Origin: Cytophagaceae bacterium ABcell3
Lineage (GTDB): Bacteria; Bacteroidota; Bacteroidia; Cytophagales; Cytophagaceae
DNA length: 64,000 bases
NCBI GenBank assembly: GCA_030913385.1
Contig: CP133159.1
Span: 1,882,584 to 1,946,583 of the forward strand
Reading direction: 5' to 3'
Below the pieces are notes generated by a model, which searched no databases, was not told the DNA's origin, and worked only from the letters and a program-made list of their open reading frames with translations. Shown one piece after another: positions 1 to 8,922 of the stretch. The translations under genes were made by a program, and so were the position numbers. How positions within the stretch are numbered: position 1 is the first letter of the stretch; each line of letters starts with the position of its first letter.

Positions 1-2
1 GT

Positions 3-761
3 CATGGTTCAGTCACGCCTGATGAATATGCTGGTAAGGAAATGATTTTTGCGCTGCAACGTTTGTTGAAAGAAGAGCCAGAGATAAAATTTTCTCCTCT
101 CAACGCTAAGGGGTTAAAAAAATTAGGTAAGTATGAAAAAGGACTTAAAGGTTTTGTACAGCGAAATGCGACTTTTTTCTGTTTTAGGCCTTTGATCAAA
201 AAAGAAATAAGGAAAGACCCTGAACTTATGTCTTTCTTTACGAATACCATTACATTGACGGATATTCACGTTCCTGAACCTGAGCATAATCAAGTCATTC
301 AGGAAATAAGGGCTACCTTGGACTGCCGTCTTATGCCTGGAACGAATCCCAATGCCTTTATAAGACAAATTAAAAGGAGCCTAAAAGACTCACGCATAGA
401 AGTTGAAACACTTTATGAAATAGAGGCTATTCCTCAAATAGATGCGCCGGACCTCTTCGGTAACCTTGCAGAAGCGATAGAAGAGGTATATCCTGATGCA
501 TTGGTGGTGGAAATGCTTTTCCCAGCCACAACAGATAATAACTTTTTTAGGGCAAAAAATATTCCGGTCATGGGCTTGTTCCCTGCAATATGTGAACAGG
601 ACGAGTTGAACAGTATTCATAATGTTAATGAGCGAATCCAGATCAGGTCTATGTCAGACGCCATCGAAGTATATACAAATTTTGCTGAAAACATGATGTT
701 TAAGGAAGAAGAAAAGAAGCGCAGACGCTTGCTTAAGCGTATCAGGAACAAAGAAGATTGA
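3..761 (+). CDS. M20-family metallopeptidase, C-terminal part (5' end outside window)
   Basis: The reading frame is open from the first bases of the window, so this is the C-terminal ~252 residues of a longer protein. The order is typical of M20 carboxypeptidase/deacetylase-type enzymes: the first visible residues (HGSV) look like the start of the dimerisation-domain segment, and the catalytic domain returns later. The motif HNVNERI near the end corresponds to the HGxNE metal-binding region of M20 enzymes, and a very basic tail (KKRRRLLKRIR) follows. These enzymes are two-zinc hydrolases that cleave peptides or N-acyl amino acids. The exact substrate cannot be read from this fragment. Confidence 0.8.
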   Translation, partial: HGSVTPDEYAGKEMIFALQRLLKEEPEIKFSPLNAKGLKKLGKYEKGLKGFVQRNATFFCFRPLIKKEIRKDPELMSFFTNTITLTDIHVPEPEHNQVIQEIRATLDCRLMPGTNPNAFIRQIKRSLKDSRIEVETLYEIEAIPQIDAPDLFGNLAEAIEEVYPDALVVEMLFPATTDNNFFRAKNIPVMGLFPAICEQDELNSIHNVNERIQIRSMSDAIEVYTNFAENMMFKEEEKKRRRLLKRIRNKED

Positions 762-945
762 TGGAAGGTATTGTGGCAGATCGTTGAATGCAGTTTTATC
801 CTGACTGTTTGTTAGGAAATGCAAAATAATTACAATTCAGTTTTTTGGGTATTTTTTTGTTGTAGTAGGGGCAAAACATATTTTATCCCTACTACGCAAA
901 TACAGTGCGTGGCAAAATGTTTTCTTTATGAGAAAAGAAACGTTT

Positions 946-1635
946 ATGCAGCGAAGCGAATTTTTAAAGAAATTAATGGGCTTTTTAGGCCTGTTGGGAG
1001 TATCTGCCGGAAGCAAAGCGTATGACAGTCCTGACGCACTGGATCAGAAAGGAAAGAAACTCTATGTCCTTAGTGGTTTTGTAAAGGGTTTTCAGTATCA
1101 AAAAGCGGATGACTTGCTAGAAGTCATGCAGCCGGGTGAACCATTGGAGTTGCAACGCGAACCTCAAAACCAATACGACGCTCATGCTATTGCGATTTAT
1201 TATGCGGGGAAGAAGATTGGTTATGTGGCCAGGGTGCAGAATAAAGCCTTAAGCAACTTGATGGATGCTGGTATTTTAATCCCGGAGGCAGAAATTGCCT
1301 ATGTGGAGAAGTGTGCCGCTCCATGGGAGAATATCCATTTTGCTGTTGTTGCTTATGGAAAACCGGATAAATCTGTCGAGCATCTGAGGGTGGTTCAAAA
1401 GCCTGAGTATAAATCGCTGATACAAGGGGGAGATGATTTTTATAATGCTTTGGTGAGGAATAGCAGTAACAATAGTATTTATAGCGTTATTCATGAGTCT
1501 TTCCCTAATGGATATGAGTTTAATAATGCCGTTAATGACAGTAGAATTCTTGTAAATACTGCAAAGCTGCCAATTAGGTCTGTTCCCTCTAGGTTGGTAA
1601 AAAATAGGCTAAAAGTAGGCGATTACGATCCCTAA
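946..1635 (+). CDS. HIRAN-domain protein with N-terminal signal-like segment, C-terminus cut by a frameshift
   Basis: The HIRAN domain covers roughly residues 45-120, with the characteristic run LQREPQNQYDAHAIAIYY followed by KKIGYVAR. HIRAN domains bind DNA 3' ends in SWI/SNF helicases, but stand-alone versions occur in bacteria. The start MQRSEFLKKL resembles the usual start of Bacteroidota exported proteins; an ATG at 928 would add six residues. A hydrophobic stretch (MGFLGLLGVSAG) follows, so the protein may be exported, which is odd for a DNA-binding fold. The frame stops at TAA 1633-1635, but coding sequence continues in the next frame to 1741 (see the separate entry). HIRAN identity is fairly secure; the role is unknown. 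Confidence 0.75.
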   Translation: MQRSEFLKKLMGFLGLLGVSAGSKAYDSPDALDQKGKKLYVLSGFVKGFQYQKADDLLEVMQPGEPLELQREPQNQYDAHAIAIYYAGKKIGYVARVQNKALSNLMDAGILIPEAEIAYVEKCAAPWENIHFAVVAYGKPDKSVEHLRVVQKPEYKSLIQGGDDFYNALVRNSSNNSIYSVIHESFPNGYEFNNAVNDSRILVNTAKLPIRSVPSRLVKNRLKVGDYDP

Positions 1636-1741
1636 CCTCGAACAGTTGGTTCAGTTGGCAGATGATATACAGGGGTTCAGGCCTTTTGTAGATGTTTCCG
1701 GAAAACAGTTTTATGAAGTTGTTTTTAAGGGTTTTTCATAA
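1631..1741 (+). pseudogene. Out-of-frame C-terminal tail of the HIRAN gene
   Basis: After GAT at 1627-1629, the +1 frame reads P-N-L-E-Q-L-V-Q-L-A-D-D-I-Q-G-F-R-P-F and continues protein-like to TAA at 1739-1741, about 36 residues. The upstream frame ends as GAT CCC TAA. One extra C in the CCC run, or a +1 shift at CCC-TAA, would explain the break. I infer that the ancestral HIRAN protein ended at 1741. Confidence 0.6.
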
Positions 1742-1777
1742 ATTATCTAATTGAAGTCTTTGCATTAATATTATGTT

Positions 1778-2212
1778 ATGACAGAAAATTATGTATATCA
1801 GTTAAATAAGCTATTTGACGAATATCAAAAAAGTGCATCTTCTCAAGTTTATAAAGAGCTAGGTGCTCTAGTCAATAAATGCTTGGATTAGGAGCTTCAT
1901 TTTAAAGAATTTTCCCTTGACCTGAAAGATATTGACCCTGATAAAGTTCCTGAAGAAACCGCACCTTTGGTAAAGCAGATGCAACAAATTTCTGAGGAAA
2001 AAAATAAGGCGGTAAAGGCTCAGGATTACGAATATTCCGCCATGTTGCGCGATCAGGAAAAAAAGCTTATGGAACAAGTTTTTCCTGTGCTTCAAAGGGC
2101 TATTTTAGGGAGCAATGACCATTTTTATAAAGCAGATGAAAATGTAATTGCTTATTTAAGTGGCTCTGTTGTTTCAGATTTAATTAAAAAGAAGCTTAGA
2201 CCATTCGGGTGA
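1778..2212 (+). pseudogene. UVR-motif protein gene interrupted by an in-frame amber codon
   Basis: From ATG 1778 the frame codes for 37 residues, meets TAG at 1889-1891, and then stays open in the same frame to TGA at 2210-2212. The downstream part contains a UVR-like helical hairpin (KAQDYEYSAMLRDQEKKL), as in UvrB/UvrC/ClpC linkers, near residue 90 of the full frame. Without the amber codon the product would be 144 residues. Either the gene is dead, or only a shorter protein starting at an internal ATG (1967 or 1979) is made. The neighbouring HIRAN gene is also damaged. Confidence 0.6.
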
Positions 2213-2297
2213 AAGGTTTTTCAAAAAGAATATGTGGAAGTTGTTTCTTTTGCCCAACCTGGTAATGTCTCATTTTTTTTGCCAATCAAGAGATTTT

Positions 2298-3045
2298 CTA
2301 TTGCGCCGCCTTCGGGGCTTATTTGAGCTTGCATTCTCTTTCTCAGGGCTACACCCCTGAGTTGTTGATTTCGCTCCGTTGGAGCTTTTTGCATTAGTAT
2401 TGAATATTAATCTTGAAAAGCAACCATGGGGGCGGCATGTTTTGGCACCAAATGTGCGCAGTAAATAACAATGGGCGACAGTCCTTTGTAATGGATGACT
2501 GAACTTGATAAAGCCGTAACTTGGGAGCAATGTCTCATTTTTTGCCAATCAAGAGATTTTCTATTGCACCGCCTTCGGGGCTTGTTTGAGCTTGCATTTT
2601 CTTTCTCAGGGCCACACCCCTGAGTTGTTGATTTCGCTCCGTTGGAGCTTTTTTGCACTAGTATGAATATTGATTACGCAAACCATGGAGACGACATGTT
2701 TTAGCGCCAAAGGTGCGCAATAAATAACAATGGGCGACAGCCCTTTGTAATGGATGACAATATACCGAAAGCCCCAACGGGGCGCAATATCTCATTTTTG
2801 CCAGTGAGGAACCTTCTATTGCGCCGCCTTCGGGGCTTGTTTGAGTTTGCATTCTCTTTCTCAGGGCCACACCCCTGAGTTGTTGATTTCGCTCCGTTGG
2901 AGCTTTTTTGCACTAGTATGAATATTGATCACGCAACCACGGAGACGACATGTTTTAGCGCCAAAGGTGCGTAATAAATAACAATGGGCGACAGCCCTTT
3001 GTAATGGATGACCGAACTTACTAAGCCCCAACGGGGGCGTAATAT
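2298..3045 (+). repeat. Repeat family A, three tandem copies (period 263 and 255 bp)
   Basis: Copies begin at about 2298, 2561 and 2816. Each starts with a CTATTGCGCCGCCTTCGGGG-like end and finishes with an approximately complementary AAGCCCCAACGGGGGCGCAA-like end, so each unit has imperfect terminal inverted repeats. Inside are several short GC-rich hairpins: CTCAGG/CCTGAG, GCTCC-gtt-GGAGC, GCGCC-aaa-GGTGC and GGGC-gaca-GCCC. Short reading frames on both strands here are by-products of the palindromes. This resembles clustered REP-like elements common in Bacteroidota intergenic DNA. The same element recurs at 8051 and 10497 in the same orientation. Confidence 0.9.
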
Positions 3046-3159
3046 TTATGATCTGCTGTATATAGTGAGTGTAAAAGGGGAGAGGGAGGATTGTCAGGAT
3101 ATGGAATGTATATATTTGATAGGACAGTAAGTTAAGCTCTTTTTCTTAAATTTGGAACG

Positions 3160-3477
3160 ATGAGTAAAAGAGAAAGAAGGTCATATGACCACGAATTTAA
3201 AACAATGGCTGTAGAGCTGCATTTAAGCGGGAAGACCAGTACCGCTGTTGGGAAAGAATTAGGCATTGGTCCTGATTTAGTAAGGAGATGGTCACGTGAA
3301 ATGAAGACGAATGGCGCTGCCAGTTTTCCAGGAAATGGGAAACAGAACCTTTCAGAAGAACAAAAAGAAATTCATGCCTTGAGGAAAGCCTTAAAGGAAT
3401 CTGAGCTTGAAAGGGAAATCCTAAAAAAGGCGGTAAGCATCTTTTCCAGGGGAGACAGCAAATATACCAATTCATAA
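3160..3477 (+). CDS. IS3-family transposase OrfA (helix-turn-helix subunit)
   Basis: This 105-residue basic protein has the HTH_Tnp_1 pattern in its first 60 residues (RRSYDHEFKTMAVELHLSGK, then a recognition helix around GIGPDLVRRW) and a C-terminal leucine-zipper-like coiled coil (residues ~70-95). OrfA binds the IS ends and represses transposition. A slippery heptamer A-AAA-AAG lies at 3423-3429 in the correct register (CTA AAA AAG) to allow a -1 shift into orfB. Its TAA shares one base with the orfB ATG at 3477. Confidence 0.93.
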   Translation: MSKRERRSYDHEFKTMAVELHLSGKTSTAVGKELGIGPDLVRRWSREMKTNGAASFPGNGKQNLSEEQKEIHALRKALKESELEREILKKAVSIFSRGDSKYTNS

Positions 3478-4331
3478 TGGATCATAGAAAAGAGTATGCT
3501 GTTGAAAAGATGTGTAGGACATTTAATGTTGCCAGGAACAGCTTTTATGAGTGGAAGAAGGAGAAACAACTCAAACTGGCTCAACAAAGAGCGATATTGC
3601 TAAAGGAAATCAAAACAGTGCATGAGTTAAGCAATGGTACCTATGGAAGTCCTAGAATTACATTAGATCTTAGAAAAAAGGGTTTTGCAGTATCCAGGCC
3701 AAGGGTTGCCAGGATCATGAAAGACCACGGAATCAGGAGTGTTGTAAGTAAAAAATTTAAAGTCTGCACAACTGATTCAAACCATGGATTTAGCATCAGT
3801 CCTAACGTTCTTGATAGATCTTTTAAACCTGAAAGCCCTTCAAAATCATGGGTATCAGACATAACTTATATCCGGACAAATGAGGCATGGTTATACCTGA
3901 CCATGATTATGGACTTATATGATAGGAAAATAATAGGATGGTCTATGTCCACTTCGATGCATGCATATGAAACAGTAGTGCCTGCATGGAGGATGGCACT
4001 GATAAACAGACCTGTTTTTCAAGAGCTGGTTTTTCATTCAGACAGAGGCGTGCAGTATGCATGCAAAGAGTTCAGGGATGAGCTTGGTAAGCTAAATGTT
4101 ACTCAGAGCATGAGCAGAAAAGGGAATTGCTGGGACAATGCAGTGGCTGAAAGCTTCTTCAAAACCCTGAAATCTGAAACTGGTTACCGGAAATATGAAT
4201 CAATAAAGCAGGCAAAAAAGGGATTGTTTGAATACATTGAGATATGGTACAACAGGACCAGAAGACATTCCTCTCTTGGATATCTTTCTCCTGAAGAATT
4301 TTATAATATTCATAGAAAAAGTGCTGCGTAA
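3477..4331 (+). CDS. IS3-family transposase OrfB (DDE integrase core)
   Basis: This 284-residue protein has an N-terminal HTH_21-like region (GTYGSPRI, residues ~54-61) and an rve integrase core. The catalytic triad is visible: D128 (WVSDITY), D189 (FHSDRGVQY) and E225 (NAVAESFFKT), giving the DD(35)E spacing of IS3. The C-terminal RRHSSLGYLSPEEF motif is also typical. The frame is open from the slippery site at 3429, so a -1 shift would give an OrfAB transposase of about 390 residues. No internal stop is seen, so the element may be active. Confidence 0.95.
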   Translation: MDHRKEYAVEKMCRTFNVARNSFYEWKKEKQLKLAQQRAILLKEIKTVHELSNGTYGSPRITLDLRKKGFAVSRPRVARIMKDHGIRSVVSKKFKVCTTDSNHGFSISPNVLDRSFKPESPSKSWVSDITYIRTNEAWLYLTMIMDLYDRKIIGWSMSTSMHAYETVVPAWRMALINRPVFQELVFHSDRGVQYACKEFRDELGKLNVTQSMSRKGNCWDNAVAESFFKTLKSETGYRKYESIKQAKKGLFEYIEIWYNRTRRHSSLGYLSPEEFYNIHRKSAA

Positions 4332-4343
4332 AAGAAGCATAAA

Positions 4344-4393
4344 CCTCGAAATCCTCCTATGATTTTTCTTCTAAATCATAGGAGGATTTGAGG
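4344..4393. other. Near-perfect palindrome at the right side of the IS3 element
   Basis: The arms AAATCCTCCTATGATTT (4349-4365) and AAATCATAGGAGGATTT (4373-4389) are exact complements around a 7-nt loop. CCTC/GAGG extend the stem beyond one bulged G. There is no T-run, so it is not a standard terminator. It may be part of the IS end or shield the transposase from read-through transcription. Confidence 0.7.
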
Positions 4394-4532
4394 AGCCCTG
4401 CGGCAGGCATTAATTAATCAAAAAAAGGGCTTAATTATTTGTACGGTTTTTTGTTGCAATTCCAATATGCCCAGTTACGGGATTAAAGCACTGGGGAACA
4501 TCTATGAAATTGCGTGTGTTTCGTGGCGTATT

Positions 4533-6071
4533 CTACTGCAAAGCGCTCTCTTTTCCGAAAAGCAAATCCAGCATATAATCGGCGTCTTTATCAACTTCTG
4601 ACGCTCCTTCACTTAGTATGAATTCTTTGACATGTTCGGGAAGGTTTACATCTTCTGACTTTACCTGTTCTTTAAAATATGCCATACCGTCTTCTCCCTC
4701 TATATCCAGCAATGCTGCTTTCAATAAATGATATTCCCAACTGTCCTTGTTTTTCATTAAGCCCATTATATGCTTCAAGTCGGATGCCGATTCAGCACTA
4801 TTCTCATCTGCCCGAAACATCAACCGTGCAAAATATAAATTTGGATCTGCCGGACATAAATCTATAGCCTCGTTAATAGCCTCTAGGGAAAGTGTTTTAT
4901 TTTTGCGCTGATGGTAGTGGTTAGCTTTAAAAACATATAAATTTGCTTTGTCACAATCATCATCAGTTAGCTCTAGTAGTGTATCAAAATCCTTTAAAAA
5001 GGTGCTCTCATAATTTTCGCTGCCCATAAGCAATGATAAACGGCTGCCATAAAGTAACATTTCCTGTTCTCCACGTACATTGTCCAGCTCTCTGTCAATA
5101 ACTTTAACAGCTTTCAATGTATCACCTTTTTCTGCATATAATTTTGCTCGAAGCTGACAGGCCATAACCGTGCCTCCACTAAAATTAAGCTTTCCAAAGG
5201 ATTCTATTTCGTTTATTATCTTTAGTAGAAAATCAGGCTTGTCATTGAAGTGGTTAGGTATAACATTTAAAAACAATTCCATAAAAACTTCTGCGTTTTT
5301 AGCATAAAGGAGTTTATGAAAGTGTTTGTAAAAGCCTTCTGTATCATTGTTCATGGCATATGCTACAGCTAAAAAATAGCGGTCTTCGTTTGAATCTTTA
5401 TATTTCAGACAGTTTTCAAGATCTCTTATGGCTACTGTGATTTCATCTTCCATACCTAATGCGCAACGAGCTCTCATTTGCATCATAGAGTACAATCTTT
5501 CTCCCCCGTTGTCCCAATAATAGTTCATTTCTTCAAAGCAAGCTTCGTAGTTATCTATAACATTATAGTATTCCCCTCTCGCAAAGCGTAAATCCAAGTT
5601 GTCCGGGTGATTTTCTATGCCTTCTGAAAAGTAATCCTCTGCTTTTTCATATTCCTCCATATTTAAATAACTTAGGGCTATAATTCCATATGAGTCAGGC
5701 GGCAACATTTCATTGCCTGTATCTATACTATCCAAAATATATGACACGGCAGTTTCATAATCTTCAGAATAAAAGTAAGCCAATGCTATCGCCTGTTCAA
5801 AAAAGATATCCGGGTTGCTTTGGTACACCTTTTTTAAAAGAGGTATAGCTTTTTTATAGTGTCCTGTATTGTACTCCAACAATGCCCATTGCATATAGTG
5901 TCTTGCGGGGTCAGGCATTGTGTCGTTCTTGAATTTTTCACGCATAATTTCTGGCTGGGATTGAAAATCTGATATAAATGGACGTATATCAATCCCTTCC
6001 ACTTCCAATGTTTGTGCACTGGAAGCAAAAAACAGAAACGAAAAAAATATTAATAGTGAATAACGTAGCAT
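4533..6071 (-). CDS. Exported TPR-repeat protein
   Basis: This 512-residue protein starts with a clear signal peptide (MLRYSLLIFFSFLFFASSAQ). Tetratricopeptide-like helical hairpins follow through most of its length, for example around ALLEYNTGHYKKAIPLLKKV and YLNMEEYEKAEDYFSEGI. It is predicted to be periplasmic or surface-located and to mediate protein-protein contacts. It is the second gene of a two-gene operon: its ATG lies one base after the stop of the upstream TPR gene. No catalytic motif is seen and the partner is unknown. Confidence 0.8.
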   Translation of the reverse strand: MLRYSLLIFFSFLFFASSAQTLEVEGIDIRPFISDFQSQPEIMREKFKNDTMPDPARHYMQWALLEYNTGHYKKAIPLLKKVYQSNPDIFFEQAIALAYFYSEDYETAVSYILDSIDTGNEMLPPDSYGIIALSYLNMEEYEKAEDYFSEGIENHPDNLDLRFARGEYYNVIDNYEACFEEMNYYWDNGGERLYSMMQMRARCALGMEDEITVAIRDLENCLKYKDSNEDRYFLAVAYAMNNDTEGFYKHFHKLLYAKNAEVFMELFLNVIPNHFNDKPDFLLKIINEIESFGKLNFSGGTVMACQLRAKLYAEKGDTLKAVKVIDRELDNVRGEQEMLLYGSRLSLLMGSENYESTFLKDFDTLLELTDDDCDKANLYVFKANHYHQRKNKTLSLEAINEAIDLCPADPNLYFARLMFRADENSAESASDLKHIMGLMKNKDSWEYHLLKAALLDIEGEDGMAYFKEQVKSEDVNLPEHVKEFILSEGASEVDKDADYMLDLLFGKESALQ

Positions 6072-6072
6072 G

Positions 6073-7857
6073 TTAATGACTTATAGTGGCATCCAAAATT
6101 ATTTTAAGACATGTTATGTAAAACAGATCTCTAATCACCTCCTTCGAAATGCTCCCATTACATAAAGGTTCACGTGCCTCCTTTGGCAATATGTTATGAG
6201 CCTTGTTTAACTGACATGCTTTATCCATCTCCCCTTTCCATGACAGGTAGCAAAGTTTCAACAAATTAATAGCATTGTTAGCTTCCTCGAGATCTATACC
6301 TCGATCAGCTAATTTTTTAAGTGCTTCAATATCTTTTTCCACCATATTGTAACGTGGTGAATCAAAATATATATTATACCCACCCCTAAGGAGGTAACCA
6401 TTCGTTTGGTCCGGAAACCGGTTAACAAAATTATTGACGTTTTCAAAAGCTGCTATATAGTCTGAGTAAAACCAATGAATAATGCTCCTAAATATATATA
6501 CGTCAGGCGGTGTTTCTCCATACAATTGACTAATTTCTTTAAGATCACCTAACAAAGATTCTTTATACTCAGGACGCAGGTGTTCTTCTTCATTTTCTGG
6601 TCTGTAGAAAACCATTATCCTTACCCTGTCATATAAGCTTTGTATATACGCATTTGGATCACCAGACTGTTTTTGAGAATCAACCGATTTGTCCATGTAA
6701 ACCAAAGCCCTTTCAAACGCTTCCATTTTGGAGCAAATCATTGAATTAACAAAATAGGTATCATTGACATATGCGGAATCGACGAAGTCCATTTCGCCAG
6801 ACAACGTCTCATCTATCCATTGATCGTTAATAACGATTAGCTCCTCATAAGTATCTTTTGACAGCTCAGCAGTATTTACTAAAGGGACAACACGTCTCTT
6901 GATGAATTGGATTTTATCTATCCGGTTCAAATAATCAAGAGCATTAATATAATTTTCAATAGCCTTTTCATACTCCTGCTTTCCTTTGTATGCATCTCCC
7001 AAACATGTAAAAATATCAACTTTGTCATTATCACTATCGCTATCTTTCCAATACTCCTTAAAAGCATATTGAAGGTCTTCAATACCTGAATCGTAGTGGC
7101 CAGAAAGAACATATGCTTTCCCCTTTAATAATAAAGCTTGACCTAAAAAAGCATCGTCTTGTGATTGTATATATTTTGTGAAAAAGGATATGGCCTGTTT
7201 GTAATTTTTTAGAGTAAAATTGCTATATGCTAATATGTAATATAAACGAACATTTGTAGCACCAAACTCCAGTGCTTTTAAAGAGTAGAGGGTTGCATTC
7301 TCATATTCATCCAAGATATAACTGCTAGCACCTAAAATATAAAATGTGTGAGGATCCCTTGATCCATGTTCCTGAGCTTTTAAACCGTAATAGATAGCCT
7401 TCTCTTTTTCTTCTTTTAATAAGAAATAGTTATAGGCAGCCAACTCATATAAGCGGGAATTTGTACTATCCAGATTTAACGCATATTTGATATCGCTCAA
7501 AGACAGCTCATAATTATCAATATTGTAATTATGTTCTGCCCGATAAATACGTGCTCCTACATTGTTGCTATCCGACCGAAGTACCAGATCAAAAATCTCA
7601 CTTGCCTCTCTTTTTAATTCTTTGTAATTATATAGTATTTCAGCTTTTTTTAAATAAGCCGTAGCGTAATGAGGATCATATTCTATGGCTTTTTCATAAT
7701 GGTGAATAGCTTCTTCATAATTCTCATTATTGTAATTTACCTGTGCAGAATCATAATGTAGTTGACTCCGGACAGAGTCAACCTCCGACTCCTGAGCTAC
7801 TACAGCTGTAGCCCATAAACAAAGTGCTGCTATAATAATGAATTGTATTTTCCTCAT
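6073..7857 (-). CDS. Exported TPR-repeat protein
   Basis: This 594-residue protein has a signal peptide (MRKIQFIIIAALCLWATAVVAQ) and then many TPR units, including YNNENYEEAIHHYEKAIEYD and KGKQEYEKAIENYINALDYL. It is the first gene of an operon with the TPR protein at 4533, separated by one base. The two are probably an ancient duplication with a joint scaffold role in the envelope, but nothing shows which system they serve. The upstream gap leads into family-A repeats. Confidence 0.8.
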   Translation of the reverse strand: MRKIQFIIIAALCLWATAVVAQESEVDSVRSQLHYDSAQVNYNNENYEEAIHHYEKAIEYDPHYATAYLKKAEILYNYKELKREASEIFDLVLRSDSNNVGARIYRAEHNYNIDNYELSLSDIKYALNLDSTNSRLYELAAYNYFLLKEEKEKAIYYGLKAQEHGSRDPHTFYILGASSYILDEYENATLYSLKALEFGATNVRLYYILAYSNFTLKNYKQAISFFTKYIQSQDDAFLGQALLLKGKAYVLSGHYDSGIEDLQYAFKEYWKDSDSDNDKVDIFTCLGDAYKGKQEYEKAIENYINALDYLNRIDKIQFIKRRVVPLVNTAELSKDTYEELIVINDQWIDETLSGEMDFVDSAYVNDTYFVNSMICSKMEAFERALVYMDKSVDSQKQSGDPNAYIQSLYDRVRIMVFYRPENEEEHLRPEYKESLLGDLKEISQLYGETPPDVYIFRSIIHWFYSDYIAAFENVNNFVNRFPDQTNGYLLRGGYNIYFDSPRYNMVEKDIEALKKLADRGIDLEEANNAINLLKLCYLSWKGEMDKACQLNKAHNILPKEAREPLCNGSISKEVIRDLFYITCLKIILDATISH

Positions 7858-8050
7858 ACCCCCTGCATAGTAAATAAAGCGTAGAAAGTAAAAATAAGAA
7901 GATTTGTTATCTGAAAAAAGGAAAATTAAAGGTAAATACGTCAGGAGGTACGATAAAGTAGTTTTTTCTATGGCTTTCGGCGCTTTGGGGTTTTTGTTTT
8001 TTCTAGGTACCGTAAAATATTAAAAAGGCGCAAATTACTGCCTAGCTAAT

Positions 8051-8806
8051 AAGCTATTGCGCCGCCTTCGGGGCTTGATTGAGCTTGCATTCTCTTTCTC
8101 AGTGCCACACCCCTGAGTTGTTGATTTCGCTCCGTTGGAGCTTTTTGTGTTTAGTATTGAATATTAATAATGGAACGCAAATCACGAAGACGGTATGTTT
8201 TAGCACCAAATGTGCGCAGTAAATACCAATGGGCGACAGCCCTTTGTAATGGATGATCGAACTTGCTAAAGCCCCAACGGGGGCGCAATATCTCATTTTT
8301 TGCCAGTCAAGAGATTTTCTATTACGCCGCCTTCGGGGCTTGTTTGAGCTTGCATTCTCTTTCTCAGGACCATGTCCCTGAGTTGTTGATTCCGCTCCGT
8401 TGGAGCTTTTTGCATTAGTATTGAATATTAATCATGAAAAGCAACCATGGGGACGGCATGTTTTAGCGCTAAAGGTGCGCAGTAAATAACAATGGGCGAC
8501 AGTCCTTTGTAATGGATGACTGAACTTGATAAAGCCGTAACTTGGGAGCAATGTCTCATTTTTTGCCAATCAAGAGATTTTCTATTGCACCGCCTTCGGG
8601 GCTTGTTTAAGCTTGCATTTTTTTTCTCAGGGCCACACCCCTGAGTTGTTCATTTCGCTCCGTTTGAGCTTTTTGCATTAGTTGAATATTAATCACGCAA
8701 CCATGGGGACGGCATGTTTTAGCGCCAACGGTGCGCAATAAATAACAATGGGCGGTAGCCCTTTGTAGTAGATGACCGAACTTACTACGCCCCAATGGAG
8801 GCGTAA
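8051..8806 (+). repeat. Repeat family A, three tandem copies (second locus)
   Basis: Copies begin at about 8051, 8319 and 8581 in the same orientation as the 2298 locus. A long stretch around 8500-8600 is nearly identical to 2490-2580, including the unusual degenerate end GATAAAGCCGTAACTTGGGA. This shows a shared history of the two arrays by duplication or gene conversion. The 190 bases between this array and the TPR gene start at 7857 hold no recognised element. Confidence 0.9.
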
Positions 8807-8922
8807 TATTTTATTTATACCCCATTAAGGTTTTCGATAATTAATGGATAAAACAAAGGTTTGCTTGCTGAAAGGGGAGAGGTCTGAAATATAAGAAATT
8901 GCAATATCAAGCATACAGCTTA

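Larger units (their letters stand above)
3085..4393 (+). mobile_element. IS3-family insertion sequence (ends approximate)
   Basis: Two overlapping frames encode the OrfA and OrfB transposase parts with the usual IS3-family -1 relationship. Exact termini are unclear. GGAGGATT at 3085-3092 is matched in inverse orientation by AATCCTCC at 4350-4357, and a long palindrome lies at 4344-4393. The element follows family-A repeats on the left. I could not identify a target-site duplication, so the boundaries are estimates. Confidence 0.75.

Noticed and set aside
2270-2913. Several minus-strand reading frames of 70-90 codons
   Set aside because: They are translations of the palindromic family-A repeats and recur with each copy; similar frames occur at 8099-8795 and 10418-10714.
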